From: Capnocytophaga bilenii
GTDB taxonomy: Bacteria; Bacteroidota; Bacteroidia; Flavobacteriales; Flavobacteriaceae
Reading direction: 5' to 3'
NCBI RefSeq assembly: GCF_017565765.1
Contig: NZ_JAGDYP010000008.1
Coordinates: 96,921-160,920 of the forward strand
DNA length: 64,000 bases
Position numbers and translations under genes: made by a program. The stretch's first letter is position 1. Every line of letters begins with the position of its first letter. Under the pieces are notes generated by a model. That model had not been told where the DNA came from. It ran no database searches and saw nothing but the letters and a program-made list of their open reading frames with translations. This document shows, piece after piece, positions 18,163 to 26,830 of this stretch.

Positions 18163-19218
18163 ATGACACTTTCCAGACTTATTTACTTATTTATTCTTTC
18201 ATTTGTTGTAATTGCTTGCAAAAATGCTTCGGATGTAAAGACTGAAGATGCTTTTACCATAGAATTGTCTCCTAAAAAAAGGGCGTACCAAATGGGAGAT
18301 ACGCTTGAAATAAAACTTACTCACCCGCGTTTTGATAGTAAAATAACACAGGCTACTTACAAAATTCATCAACATTCGCTAACGCTTACTGATAACAAGG
18401 TGATTTTGGGCGACTTACTCTTAGGAAAACAACCTTTGGTGGTGAGTGTGCGTACTGAGGACGGCAAAGAATATAGGGTAGAAAAGGAGGTTTTACTGCT
18501 GGCTGCCACAAGCCCAAAGCTTTACCACTACAATATCTTAAACGTATATGACCACGACCCGATGGCTTATACTCAAGGATTGGAATTTGTGGGGGATACT
18601 TTGATAGAAAGTACGGGGCAATACAAAGAATCGTCTATACGAAAATGGAATCCTTTTACAGGGGAAATTTACAAGAATATTCCTTTAGAACCTACTTATT
18701 TTGGAGAAGGGGCTACAGTGTTTAGGGGCAAGGTGCTACAACTTACGTGGCGTGAGAATATTGGACTCATATATGACTTACAATTGAACCTACAGCGTAC
18801 TTTTAAATACAACAATAGTAAAGAGGGTTGGGGATTGTGCCACAATGGTGGGGATAAACTATACAAGAGTGATGATACCGAAAAAATATGGTTATTACAC
18901 CCTGAAACTTTTGAAGAAAAGGATTTTATACAGCTTTGTACTGATAAATCGCTTTTTACTAATGCTAATGAATTGGAATTTGCTAATGGAAAGATTTATG
19001 CGAATACTTTCTTGAAAGATGGGATTATGATTATCAATCCTGAAAGTGGTGCTATAGAGGGAGTAGTGGATGTTCGTGGGCTGAAGGAAAAAGTAGCTCA
19101 AAGTGCAAACCTTGATGTGCTAAACGGCATTGCCTACCACCCTACTCGTAATACATTCTTCATTACAGGGAAAAACTGGAATAAGATTTTTGAGGTGGTG
19201 TTTGTAGCTAATGAATAG
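18163..19218 (+). CDS. Glutaminyl-peptide cyclotransferase, lipoprotein
   Basis: The enzyme converts N-terminal Gln to pyroglutamate. The 351 residues start with a lipoprotein signal (IYLFILSFVVIAC, lipid-bearing Cys near 19), then an Ig-like N-terminal region, then the five-bladed propeller of the plant/bacterial type: YDHDPMAYTQGLEFVGDTL, ESTGQYKESSIRKW, TWRENIGLIYD and LNGIAYHPTRNTFFITGKNW. The export signal places it in the periplasm or outer membrane, where flavobacterial secreted proteins often carry pyroglutamate. It is the last intact chromosomal gene before the element stack; element-derived sequence begins 17 bases after its stop. Confidence 0.88.
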   Translation: MTLSRLIYLFILSFVVIACKNASDVKTEDAFTIELSPKKRAYQMGDTLEIKLTHPRFDSKITQATYKIHQHSLTLTDNKVILGDLLLGKQPLVVSVRTEDGKEYRVEKEVLLLAATSPKLYHYNILNVYDHDPMAYTQGLEFVGDTLIESTGQYKESSIRKWNPFTGEIYKNIPLEPTYFGEGATVFRGKVLQLTWRENIGLIYDLQLNLQRTFKYNNSKEGWGLCHNGGDKLYKSDDTEKIWLLHPETFEEKDFIQLCTDKSLFTNANELEFANGKIYANTFLKDGIMIINPESGAIEGVVDVRGLKEKVAQSANLDVLNGIAYHPTRNTFFITGKNWNKIFEVVFVANE

Positions 19219-19235
19219 AAAGTGATAGGCTATAT

Positions 19236-19275
19236 ACCCACCTTCGACAACCACAATGACGGCATAGATTCTTAA
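19236..19275 (+). pseudogene. 3' remnant of a primase-helicase gene
   Basis: The last 13 or so codons (PTFDNHNDGIDS, stop) match the end of the intact gene at 23473-26295 (PTFDNLDDGIDF, stop) at nearly every base. Nothing of the remaining 2.8 kb survives here. Confidence 0.8.
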
Positions 19276-19323
19276 CATATTTACTGATTAGCAAATTATT
19301 TAATATTTTTAATCCAGATAATT

Positions 19324-19497
19324 ATGTCAGCAACAATTACAAAAACCAGTAAAAAAATTACTGAAAAAGTTACTACAAAAAAAGAGGCTTCAAAGCTTTC
19401 TTATTATCAAAAGAAAAAAGCTATTGATGAAATTGCACAATCAATCAATAGAAATGTAACACGAAGAAATCTAATGAAAATGATTTTAGAAGAATGA
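19324..19497 (+). CDS. Small basic protein in relic C, unknown
   Basis: This 57-residue open frame (MSATITKTSKKITEKVTTKK...) is rich in Lys and Thr and may form helices. It has no counterpart in element A, where the region before the antitoxin is a promoter. A 14-bp unit TTTTAGAAGAATGA is repeated at its stop. It precedes the truncated antitoxin and could be an extra TA component. Whether it is expressed is unknown. Confidence 0.4.
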   Translation: MSATITKTSKKITEKVTTKKEASKLSYYQKKKAIDEIAQSINRNVTRRNLMKMILEE

Positions 19498-19538
19498 TTT
19501 TAGAAGAATGATTTTAGAATTGATAAAAACACAATATT

Positions 19539-19697
19539 ATGTCTTATATAATAACAATTACTAATGACTCTCCTCAAGCCCTAAGCTTTGTGAAGTATGC
19601 AAGAACACTTGATTTTGTAAAAGTTACAAAATCAAGAAAAGCTCTTGAAGTTCCTGATAATTTAGAGGAAGACGAGAATGGTATTCCTATTAAATAG
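19539..19697 (+). pseudogene. Truncated copy of the VapB-like antitoxin
   Basis: The 52-residue frame (MSYIITITNDSPQALSFVKY...) matches the first 52 residues of the antitoxin at 27882, with a handful of substitutions. A T-to-G change creates TAG where the intact gene has TAT, and a base is lost just after. No PIN toxin follows. The toxin is absent between 19700 and 20000. Confidence 0.8.
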
Positions 19698-19841
19698 AGA
19701 TGAAAAGATTAATAATTTTAAACAACTTATAGTTCAGTGCCAAAAAATAGGTTCTGAACTCTATAGCAAAGGATTATTAAAACCTTATAACCCTATAAGA
19801 TAATAAATAAAAAACCTGAAATTATAAAAAAAATTAAAAAA

Positions 19842-19931
19842 ATGCTTATGCAAGGACTTAAAGAAATGAGAGACATAAGAGCTGGGAGAATGAAAGCTGG
19901 TAACTTAGACAATCTACTAAATGAACTATAA
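19842..19931 (+). CDS. Possible 29-residue antitoxin tail fragment
   Basis: The frame MLMQGLKEMRDIRAGRMKAGNLDNLLNEL resembles the C-terminal end of small Bacteroidota antitoxins (QGLKE.R.I..G....NLL.EL pattern). It may be the remains of another TA gene in the relic. The evidence is pattern resemblance only. Confidence 0.3.
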   Translation: MLMQGLKEMRDIRAGRMKAGNLDNLLNEL

Positions 19932-20008
19932 CTGATAAAAATATATCTACAAAAATTATTAGTCTATTACGAGCCACTTAATTTTTCTTCCTCAAAAAGT
20001 AACTACAA

Positions 20009-20048
20009 GGCTGCCCTAAAAAGTTTAAACTAAACTTTTCGGACAGCC
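20009..20048. repeat. 40-bp dispersed palindromic repeat, copy 1
   Basis: An imperfect inverted repeat with outer arms GGCTGCCC and GGACAGCC and inner arms AAAAGTTTA and AAACTTTT. It is nearly the reverse complement of the element at 63878-63917. It may be a mobile terminator or the residue of an IS end. No transposase is nearby. Confidence 0.7.
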
Positions 20049-20237
20049 TTTGTAGTAAAAGTGAGCGAAATAGATGATGCTTTAAAGCCCCCCTAAATTT
20101 CCCAACGCCCAAAACGCTCTCACTTGTTTTCGGTACAAAGATACAAAAAAATAGAAATTAGCAATTTTTTATAAATCAAAAATTAATTAAAAATGCTAAT
20201 TATTCTCCACTTCCATAGTAAAGAATTCAACTATAGG

Positions 20238-20632
20238 TATGATGCAACAAAAAGCAAGACAAAACGTTCGTTTTGGCAGGACATCACCGCTTTGAGGCAC
20301 TCAAACGCCTCAAACATAAAACCGTACCCGTAAAGTACGCTAATGAAGATTATCCCACCGAAGCCGATGCCATACGCTACGCCAAAGAGATAAGCAACGC
20401 CAACCGAACCCTCGAAGAGCCCTACGAGCATGCCGCTATCTATCGTAAGTATCGAGAAGAAGGCTATTCTGAAAAAGATATCAACAAAAAATCAGCCCTT
20501 GAAGGCAAAAACCGCTTTTATATACTCAATTTATCGTGGCTAAATTCCAAAAGCGCAACGATGAGCAGCCTCGTACAATTTAGCCAAACACAAAGCAAAG
20601 ACGATAAAGCGGTATCAAGGAAATACCTATGA
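20238..20632 (+). pseudogene. Fragment of the polyvalent protein gene (ParB domain plus last codons)
   Basis: From about 20238 to 20608 the DNA is nearly identical to 43530-43900, encoding the ParB segment AGHHRFEALKRLKHKTVPVKYAN onward. It then jumps to sequence matching 45587-45626 (GGTATCAAGGAA...ATGAAATC), so roughly 1.7 kb has been deleted. An open frame of 119 codons from 20273 survives but lacks the start of the domain. Confidence 0.85.
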
Positions 20633-20680
20633 AATCATTTATTAGAAATATGAATAACTTTCAAGAAGAAAAACAAAAAA

Positions 20681-20710
20681 GGAAGTCGCTCTAAATAACA
20701 AGCGACTTCC
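20681..20710 (+). terminator. Terminator-like hairpin in relic C
   Basis: Perfect 10-bp arms GGAAGTCGCT (20681-20690) and AGCGACTTCC (20701-20710) with a 10-base loop, followed by TTATAA. It lies just after the ParB relic. Confidence 0.6.
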
Positions 20711-20924
20711 TTATAACAGATGTCTAAGATGACTAATAATGTCCCCTCTTGACCTAACGTCCGAAACGTTCTGCTAAACAAAAGCAAGGAAACCAATAGA
20801 ACGTATATCGGTATCAGTTTTACAAGTAAGCCACTGCCTTACTCAACCTGCAAAGGCAAAACCTTCCTTTTGCAACGCAAAGATACAACATTTTTTATCA
20901 ATACAAATAATTTACGAGAAAAAT

Positions 20925-20972
20925 ATGAGCACAATAGTAGTAACTAATATTGTCTCTTATCTAGTAGGATAA
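20925..20972 (+). pseudogene. Truncated copy of the gene at 45631
   Basis: MSTIVVTNIVSYLVG followed by a stop corresponds to MSTTVVTNVVSYQVG at the start of the intact gene at 45631. The bases up to 21140 hold no gene. They contain two copies of TGTTGGGAAAA spaced exactly 11 bp (21064 and 21075), near the att copy. Confidence 0.7.
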
Positions 20973-21140
20973 AAAATCATTACTTTTTCAAATAATGATT
21001 TTTTAATTTTCTCACTCTACTCTTGAAGGGAAATATCCTTCAGAAAATGTACTCTTTTCAAATTGTTGGGAAAATGTTGGGAAAAATCACACTTTCTAAA
21101 ACCTAACCAATTAAATACTAAGCACTTAAAAAGCAAACTT

Positions 21141-21161
21141 GTACTCGGAGCGGGACTTGAA
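21141..21161. other. att core copy 1 (left end of element A, right end of relic C)
   Basis: These 21 bases (GTACTCGGAGCGGGACTT plus GAA) are identical to the 3' end of tRNA-Leu at 55738-55758 and to 47463-47483. A tRNA 3'-end fragment away from the tRNA gene is the standard footprint of tyrosine-integrase insertion. Confidence 0.9.
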
Positions 21162-21556
21162 TAAAAATCAAAACTCCAACAAAGTATAACTAACTGATTA
21201 TAAAGGCTTATTCTTACAAGAAAAAAGAACTTTTATACTATATTTTGTCCCGAAACAGACCCGTTGCAAGGTTGCTTTTAATGATACTATTTACTTCAGA
21301 TAACGCAATCACCACCCAGCAGACCCCGCACCCCTTTCCTGTCGGCTCTAAACTTTTTAAAATTGTTACAACTTTTACAACCAAACGAAAAATCAGGCGA
21401 GTTATTATATAGTTATTTTTCTTTTATATTCTTATATATCAATATATTATAAAATAAAAAAGAATAAAAAATAAAGAAAAAACAACCAAAAAAGCGGTTG
21501 TAAGTATGGTTGTAAGTTTTTGGGCAGTTGTAAGAATTCTTACAACCTTCACCTTA
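21162..21556. repeat. Non-coding left end of element A with GGTTGTAA-type repeats
   Basis: No gene is visible here. GTTGTAAG occurs three times between 21495 and 21534. The last copy forms a perfect 20-bp palindrome (21527-21546) centred on GAATTC. Two inverted copies (TTACAAC) lie near 21366-21381. Similar GGTTGTAA/GGTTGCAA words sit at the right end (46014-46153). They may be integrase arm sites, an origin or operators. Confidence 0.6.
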
Positions 21557-22273
21557 CTAATTCTTCATTTTTTCCTCCATTAGCTGTATAATTTTATCTT
21601 TCAGGCTTGAATTTTCTTGCACCAGCCGTTTATTCTCTTCTTTCAGCTGCTGGCAGTCCTCTGTATTGTTTATGGTTTGTGTACAATCTTCAATAGGCTT
21701 ATCCTTTAATATCTCTTTGAGCTCTGAAAAAGCTAAAATATTAGTGTCTAAATTTATAATATCAATTATAATTTTCTTTTGCTCTTGTGAAAAACTTTTT
21801 AAAACCTCTATATATTCTTCATTGTTTATATCCTTTAAAAGCTTCTTATTCCAATAATTTATATATCTTCTTATAGTTTCATCATCTTTTATAGATATTT
21901 TATTAGCATAATAAAGCGCAAATAAAATACTTCTTAACTTAAAAAATTCATCTTTAGTTAAGAAGGTATTATCCCTATAAAATTCAAAGCTAAGAGCAAA
22001 AAACATATCATGAATTTTTGTTATTTCAGATTTCATTTTAAGTTCTTCTTCTCTAAATTTGTCATTGACAATATTAGTTATTTCATCTTTAATTTTAATA
22101 ATATTATAAATTTGCCAACCTAATAATATTGTAACTAAAATGGCTAAGACAGAAACAAGAAAGCTATTAGTATCTATTTGTGGAATAATAAAATTAGTTT
22201 TTATAATACAAAATGTGAGTACTGCAAATATGAATGCTGCTACTGAAAGTATTATTGATATATTCTTAACCAT
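21557..22273 (-). CDS. Membrane protein with two helices and a coiled-coil tail, unknown
   Basis: The 238 residues contain two membrane helices (about 5-30 and 38-60), a helical cytoplasmic middle and a C-terminal coiled coil (QQLKEENKRLVQENSSLKDK). I recognise no enzymatic motif. The start codon overlaps the stop of the XRE gene by one base (TAATG), so the two are translationally coupled. Pairing with a repressor and leftward transcription from the lysogenic side suggest expression in the lysogen, possibly as a superinfection or host-defence factor. That role is inferred from position only. Confidence 0.8.
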   Translation of the reverse strand: MVKNISIILSVAAFIFAVLTFCIIKTNFIIPQIDTNSFLVSVLAILVTILLGWQIYNIIKIKDEITNIVNDKFREEELKMKSEITKIHDMFFALSFEFYRDNTFLTKDEFFKLRSILFALYYANKISIKDDETIRRYINYWNKKLLKDINNEEYIEVLKSFSQEQKKIIIDIINLDTNILAFSELKEILKDKPIEDCTQTINNTEDCQQLKEENKRLVQENSSLKDKIIQLMEEKMKN

Positions 22274-22608
22274 TATTTATTTAATATTTCCAAGTTATTA
22301 TCGCCAAAAATAAGCTTCATCACCTGCTCCTTTTTATCTTTTTTAAGTTCAATCTGCAATACAGCTTTTACCTCATCATCGCTATTGTTCTGTTCACTAT
22401 TAGGATAAGTAATAATGTCTTTTACATCTACCCCAAGAAAAATAGCAATTTGCAATAAACGTTCAATGGATAATTCTCTTCTACCCTTTTCTATAAGGCT
22501 ATAACTACCCTGTTCTATCCCTAAATATTCCGCTACGTTTTGTTGTGTAAACCCTTTATTTGTACGGATTTTTAGAATATTCTTTAATATTTGTTCTTGT
22601 GTTATCAT
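22273..22608 (-). CDS. XRE-family repressor-like regulator
   Basis: The 111-residue protein has an N-terminal HTH_3 domain: ILKIRTNKGFTQQNVAEYLGIEQGSYSLIEKGRRELSIERLLQIAIFLGVD, followed by a charged C-terminal part. A longer reading to 22680 adds an unrelated hydrophobic N-terminus, so ATG 22608 (MITQEQ) is preferred. It is divergent from the early operon promoter at 22689-22718, the classical place for a phage lysogeny repressor. Repeated words ACAACATAT (22637 and 22671 areas) and TTATTGCA (twice, 22660-22695) between them may be its operators. Confidence 0.85.
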   Translation of the reverse strand: MITQEQILKNILKIRTNKGFTQQNVAEYLGIEQGSYSLIEKGRRELSIERLLQIAIFLGVDVKDIITYPNSEQNNSDDEVKAVLQIELKKDKKEQVMKLIFGDNNLEILNK

Positions 22609-22688
22609 AATGTGCAAATTTAAATAATTAATAATCAACAACATATATTCTTTATGAAATAAATTATTGCAAAACAACATATTTTTTA

Positions 22689-22718
22689 TTGCATATTGAA
22701 ATATTATTTATATCTTTG
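22689..22718 (+). promoter_or_regulatory. Early rightward promoter of element A
   Basis: TTG (22689-22691), a 19-bp spacer and TATCTTTG (22711-22718). It overlaps the candidate operator words beside the XRE gene. Confidence 0.7.
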
Positions 22719-22736
22719 CCCCCGTAAATGAGTACC

Positions 22737-22767
22737 AAAAGAGGCTTCCGTTTTAAGTTCCTCTTTT
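22737..22767 (+). terminator. Leader hairpin after the early promoter
   Basis: Arms AAAAGAGG (22737-22744) and CCTCTTTT (22760-22767) lie about 20 bases downstream of the early -7 box and before the first gene. The right arm ends in T residues, so it could attenuate early transcription. Confidence 0.5.
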
Positions 22768-22828
22768 AGATAACAAATATACGAACTATTTACGACATTT
22801 AAAACAGAAACCTAAAAAAAAGAACGTT

Positions 22829-23074
22829 ATGTACACAGAGAACACCCAAGAAAAAAACACAAATGACCTCAAACTTATTGCAAGGTTATCAATTAACTTG
22901 TACGACATTGATGACGAAAATGAAAGATTAACCATAGAATGCAATGATAGTATGTATAGTATAACCAGACTTACAAAAGCCCTAATCAATAATGCCGACA
23001 AAATGCAAGTGCGCACCACAGTTGCAATAATGGGTACTATAGTAAAAGTCTTTAAACAATACGTAAAACAATAG
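22829..23074 (+). CDS. Early small protein, unknown
   Basis: This 81-residue, probably helical protein (MYTENTQEKNTNDLKLIARLS...) is the first gene of the rightward early operon. It has no recognised motif. Its position directly after the repressor-controlled promoter suggests a regulatory or replication-accessory role, but nothing in the sequence confirms this. Confidence 0.7.
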   Translation: MYTENTQEKNTNDLKLIARLSINLYDIDDENERLTIECNDSMYSITRLTKALINNADKMQVRTTVAIMGTIVKVFKQYVKQ

Positions 23075-23102
23075 TACAAACCACAAAATTAATAAATAAG
23101 CA

Positions 23103-23330
23103 ATGATACAATCACACACCATAACAGTAACCATAAAACCAGAGATAATAGCACAAATTGATGACACCGCTATCGCACACCTGCATATTAAAACCTCCGA
23201 AAATACCAGCACACTTAAAAAGTGGATACGCTATGGCAGCGACAAGCTCACCCATTATTCCTTCCTGATCGCCCTATCCGAAGTCTTTAGCCTACCCATT
23301 GAAGAGCTAGTACAAGTACACCGAAGCTAA
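23103..23330 (+). CDS. Early small protein, unknown
   Basis: A 75-residue protein: an N-terminal strand-rich part (SHTITVTIKPEIIAQIDDTAIAHLHIKT) and a helical end with SFLIALSEVFSLPIEELVQVHRS. The latter looks like the last helices of a small HTH-type fold, but no full HTH can be assigned. It lies between the first early gene and the primase, in the same direction. Confidence 0.7.
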   Translation: MIQSHTITVTIKPEIIAQIDDTAIAHLHIKTSENTSTLKKWIRYGSDKLTHYSFLIALSEVFSLPIEELVQVHRS

Positions 23331-23397
23331 AGCGAACACGTACCGAACACGCACCAATTGACATTAAAAGTTAAACATATACTGGATGTTAGTCAAT

Positions 23398-23441
23398 GAA
23401 AGCCGTGCAACTGCGCAACCTTCACGCACGGCTTTCTTTTT
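23398..23441 (+). terminator. Strong hairpin before the primase-helicase gene
   Basis: Arms GAAAGCCGTGC (23398-23408) and GCACGGCTTTC (23426-23436) form an 11-bp perfect stem followed by TTTTT. It resembles a factor-independent terminator 32 bases before the primase start, so readthrough or antitermination may control replication genes. Confidence 0.75.
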
Positions 23442-23472
23442 ATGCTAACACAACCTTTAAAAGACTACTCCA

Positions 23473-26295
23473 ATGAACGACAATTTAGAACTCATAAAAC
23501 AGCAACTTTGGGAAGCTACCAACTATGGTAGAGACTTCTTCCTCGATGAATTTGCCTCACAAATTGCAAACAATCGAGGGCGTATCAAAGGCTTTCGCGT
23601 GCGCCCCAATGACGACAATGGCTCCTGCCACCTATACCAACGCAACAGCACCTCACCCTATACTTTTACCGATTTTGGCGTATCAAACGAAGGATTAAAC
23701 GCTATAGACTACCTAATGCAGCGCGACCATTGCACCGTATGGGAAGCCATAAAAAAACTATGCGCCTCCTACGGCGTATCACTCCCTGAAGGCAAAAAAA
23801 TAGCCCCAAAAACCGAGTTTAGCAGCACACCCACCGAAGAAGTAGGCACTTGGAGCGTACAATTTGCCGATGATCTTAAAAATACCAAAGTAATACGCCG
23901 CCTATTCCCCTTCTACACCAAAGAACTCCTCGAACAATACAATTTTAAAGAAGTAATAAGCTATACAACCATAGGAATAAGCGACAAAGGAAAATACAAA
24001 AAAACAGTACAAGCCACCCCAGAATTCCCCATATTTGGCTACGACAAAGGCAACTATGTAAAACTATATCAGCCCTTTGCCGACAGAAAAGACATACACA
24101 ACCCCAAACACCACTTCGTAGGAAATAAAACAGGAAAACGCATCATATATGGCTGGGACAGACTACAAAATTTAGTAGATATCGAAGAAATAAACGCCCT
24201 AAATGAAGAACTAAAAAACGCAAAAACCAAAGAAACACGCAACCAACTCACCTCACAAATCAACACCCTAAAGCTCGACAGCGTAATCATCGCTACAGGA
24301 GGAACCGACGGCATCAATATAGCCTCACTCGGCTACAACGTAATATGGTTCAACTCCGAAACAGAAGTAATCAATGCCGAAGAATACAACACCCTATCAA
24401 TGATAGCCAAACGAATATATTACGTGCCCGATTTAGATACTACAGGCGTGCGCCAAGCCACCTATATAGCCGATACTTTCATCGACATACGACTCGTATG
24501 GCTGCCACAAGAACTCAAAAAAAATCGCAAAAAAGACTTTGCCGATTGGATACGCTCACTCCATACCGCAGGCGAAAATACAGTAAAAAACCTATTCAAA
24601 CAAATGTTACAACAAGCCCTGAACTTCCGCTTTTGGAGCCTATCCGACAAAGGAACCGTACAATTTAGCCCCACCAAGGTAATACATTTTCTAAACCTGC
24701 AAGGCTATTACACCTACACCTCATCATACACCGAACTCAAAGAAGACGAATGCGATTTCGTAAGCCTCCAAAACGGCTGCATAAGCAAAGTAATATCCAC
24801 CAATATAAAAAACTTCGTACTCCAATGGTTAGACAACAAAGTCTTTGTCGAAACCGTGCGAAACCGCGTATTCTCATCAGTAGCCTTTCAGCCCTCACAC
24901 CTCAAAATGCTACCCCCATACACCAACGGAACGCCCCACTGCGGGCGCAATTTCCAATGGTATTTCTTCGCCAATAAAGCCGTAAAAATAGAAGCAAACA
25001 CAATTGCCGAATACAACTATACCAACGCCCTACCAGTGCGCTATTGGCAAGAACAAATCATAAACCACCCCCTAAACATACAACCACCAGCCTTCCAAAC
25101 CTATACAGACGAACAAGGACGCCTGCGCCTGCGCAATATCAACACCACAAGCGGATATTTTAAAGTACTTATCAATTCCAGCCGCATATATTGGGAACAA
25201 GACGCCTGCCCCAATACCGAAGAAGATTTACACCCATTCCAAATCACAAGCCCCAACCTCACCGATGAAGAAAATTACCTCCAAGAACTACACCTGCTCA
25301 ACAAAATATATTGCGTAGGATACCTATTACACCAGCACAAACGCTCCTCCGAAGCCTATATCGTAATGGGTACAGACTACAAAGGAGGTGCAACCGCACG
25401 CGGTTCATACGGAGGTACTGGTAAATCATTCCTCGTCAATGGCGTACGCACAATGATAAAAAGCAAATACATTGACGGAAAAACCATAGGAAACGACAAA
25501 TTCCCATTCGACAAAGTAGATGAACGCACCCGATTAGTATTCTTAGACGATATGAACTTCAACCAAGACTTCCGCGAATTTTACAACAAAGTAACTGGCG
25601 ATTTTGAAGCTAATCACAAAGGAGGAAAAATACTATACATACCCTTTGAAAAAAGCCCAAAAATGGCAGCCACAACCAACTACGTACCCGATTTTGAAGA
25701 AAGCTCACTCGTACGCCGATTGCTATTTTATCAAAATTCCGACTATTACCACGCCAAAACACCCAAAAATAACTACCAATTTACACGAAAAATATCCGAT
25801 AGCTTTGGCGGACGCGATATAATGGATAGCGATTGCTCTGAAGAAGAATGGAACGCCGATTATAACTTTATGCTCAATTGCCTACAATTCTTCCTCGCCT
25901 GCCCCAATAAAGTAGAAGCCCCATTACAAGCCCTCGAAAACCGAAGAGCCTTTATCAATATTGGCGACAACTTTATGGCATTTTTCAACGATTATTTTTC
26001 TAATACCGAAAACCTAAACAACTATATTAGCAGGCCCGAATTTAACCGTACCGCCTTAGAAGAAGTCGGAGGAAAATACCCTGCCAATCAAATATATAAT
26101 AAGCTAAGCGAGTACTGCACAATGAAAGGCTGGGTACTCACCAAGGCACCCCGTAAAATCAACGGACAAAGCACCGTATGCTTTTATGTAGAAGCCGCCC
26201 CACAAGCCACCCCCATAGGCGCAAGCACCACACCGCACGCCCCAACACCCACAGCACCCACCTTCGACAACCTCGATGACGGCATAGATTTTTAA
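23473..26295 (+). CDS. Primase-helicase (TOPRIM primase plus SF3-type helicase)
   Basis: This 940-residue replication protein has three parts. The N-terminal region (about 40-115) resembles the zinc-type primase start without the full cysteine set (SPYTFTDFGVSNEGLNAIDYLMQ). A TOPRIM-like domain (about 268-365) has DSVIIATGGTDGI and YYVPDLDTTGV. A C-terminal P-loop ATPase has SYGGTGKS near residue 645 and RLVFLDDMN as Walker B. It should prime and unwind element DNA. The tail PTFDNLDDGIDF is also preserved in relic C. The gene is strikingly C-rich and G-poor on its coding strand. Confidence 0.85.
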   Translation: MNDNLELIKQQLWEATNYGRDFFLDEFASQIANNRGRIKGFRVRPNDDNGSCHLYQRNSTSPYTFTDFGVSNEGLNAIDYLMQRDHCTVWEAIKKLCASYGVSLPEGKKIAPKTEFSSTPTEEVGTWSVQFADDLKNTKVIRRLFPFYTKELLEQYNFKEVISYTTIGISDKGKYKKTVQATPEFPIFGYDKGNYVKLYQPFADRKDIHNPKHHFVGNKTGKRIIYGWDRLQNLVDIEEINALNEELKNAKTKETRNQLTSQINTLKLDSVIIATGGTDGINIASLGYNVIWFNSETEVINAEEYNTLSMIAKRIYYVPDLDTTGVRQATYIADTFIDIRLVWLPQELKKNRKKDFADWIRSLHTAGENTVKNLFKQMLQQALNFRFWSLSDKGTVQFSPTKVIHFLNLQGYYTYTSSYTELKEDECDFVSLQNGCISKVISTNIKNFVLQWLDNKVFVETVRNRVFSSVAFQPSHLKMLPPYTNGTPHCGRNFQWYFFANKAVKIEANTIAEYNYTNALPVRYWQEQIINHPLNIQPPAFQTYTDEQGRLRLRNINTTSGYFKVLINSSRIYWEQDACPNTEEDLHPFQITSPNLTDEENYLQELHLLNKIYCVGYLLHQHKRSSEAYIVMGTDYKGGATARGSYGGTGKSFLVNGVRTMIKSKYIDGKTIGNDKFPFDKVDERTRLVFLDDMNFNQDFREFYNKVTGDFEANHKGGKILYIPFEKSPKMAATTNYVPDFEESSLVRRLLFYQNSDYYHAKTPKNNYQFTRKISDSFGGRDIMDSDCSEEEWNADYNFMLNCLQFFLACPNKVEAPLQALENRRAFINIGDNFMAFFNDYFSNTENLNNYISRPEFNRTALEEVGGKYPANQIYNKLSEYCTMKGWVLTKAPRKINGQSTVCFYVEAAPQATPIGASTTPHAPTPTAPTFDNLDDGIDF

Positions 26296-26314
26296 CATTA
26301 AAAATTATAGAACA

Positions 26315-26830
26315 ATGAATAAAACAATCCAAGAACTCGTCCCACTCATTCATCAGTGGGCAAAAGAAAGAGGAATTTTTGATAACCTCACCCCCTTTGA
26401 CCAGCTCCTTAAGACCCACGAGGAGGTTGGCGAAGTTATCAAAGCGTGTTATGACGATGACCCCATCGCCATTCAGGACGCTATAGGCGATGTAATGGTA
26501 ACACTCATCAACTACTGCTATTTTAAGAAAATAGACTTTGTAAAAGTCTATAAGCAAATTCAGTATGATGATAGTGAGGCTATAAACATATATTGCGCCT
26601 TAACCATAAATGATATAATTGCATTCTTTCTAAGAGATATAGCTTATAGTTCGTACAAACCACTAAAAGTAACAATATTCAGTACTGTAAGTAATATATT
26701 GAGAAACCTACAAAACATAACTATCAATAATAACACCTCCCTCGAGGTGTGCCTGAATATTGCTTACAACGAAATCAAAAACAGAACAGGAAAAATTATA
26801 AACGGCAAATTTGTAAAAGATGAAAAATAA
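26315..26830 (+). CDS. MazG-like nucleotide pyrophosphohydrolase
   Basis: The 171-residue protein carries the all-alpha NTP-PPase motif: THEEVGEVIKACYDDD (E-x-x-E) and DAIGDVMVTLINYC (G-D). The C-terminal sequence NEIKNRTGKIINGKFVKDEK is typical of phage MazG-like proteins. Such enzymes hydrolyse (d)NTPs, or alarmone-type nucleotides, during infection. It follows the primase by 20 bases and overlaps the next gene by 11 bases, so all belong to the early operon. Confidence 0.85.
   Translation: MNKTIQELVPLIHQWAKERGIFDNLTPFDQLLKTHEEVGEVIKACYDDDPIAIQDAIGDVMVTLINYCYFKKIDFVKVYKQIQYDDSEAINIYCALTINDIIAFFLRDIAYSSYKPLKVTIFSTVSNILRNLQNITINNNTSLEVCLNIAYNEIKNRTGKIINGKFVKDEK

Larger units (their letters stand above)
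19236..21161. mobile_element. Relic C: decayed, internally deleted relative of element A
   Basis: Four pieces in order match element A: 19236-19275 the end of the primase-helicase gene (26256-26295), 19539-19697 the antitoxin (27882-28040), about 20238-20632 the ParB part of the polyvalent protein with its extreme 3' end (43530-43900 and 45587-45626), and 20925-20972 the following small gene (45631). All are truncated. The relic ends at a tRNA-Leu fragment (21141-21161). The missing middle and stop codons show decay. No att copy is seen at its left edge. It is either an old prophage or the remains of one replaced by element A. Confidence 0.85.

Noticed and set aside
20273..20632. Open frame of 119 codons with a ParB-like domain, as an intact gene
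   Set aside because: It lacks the start of the domain and is a nearly identical fragment of the polyvalent gene joined to its last codons, so it is a relic.
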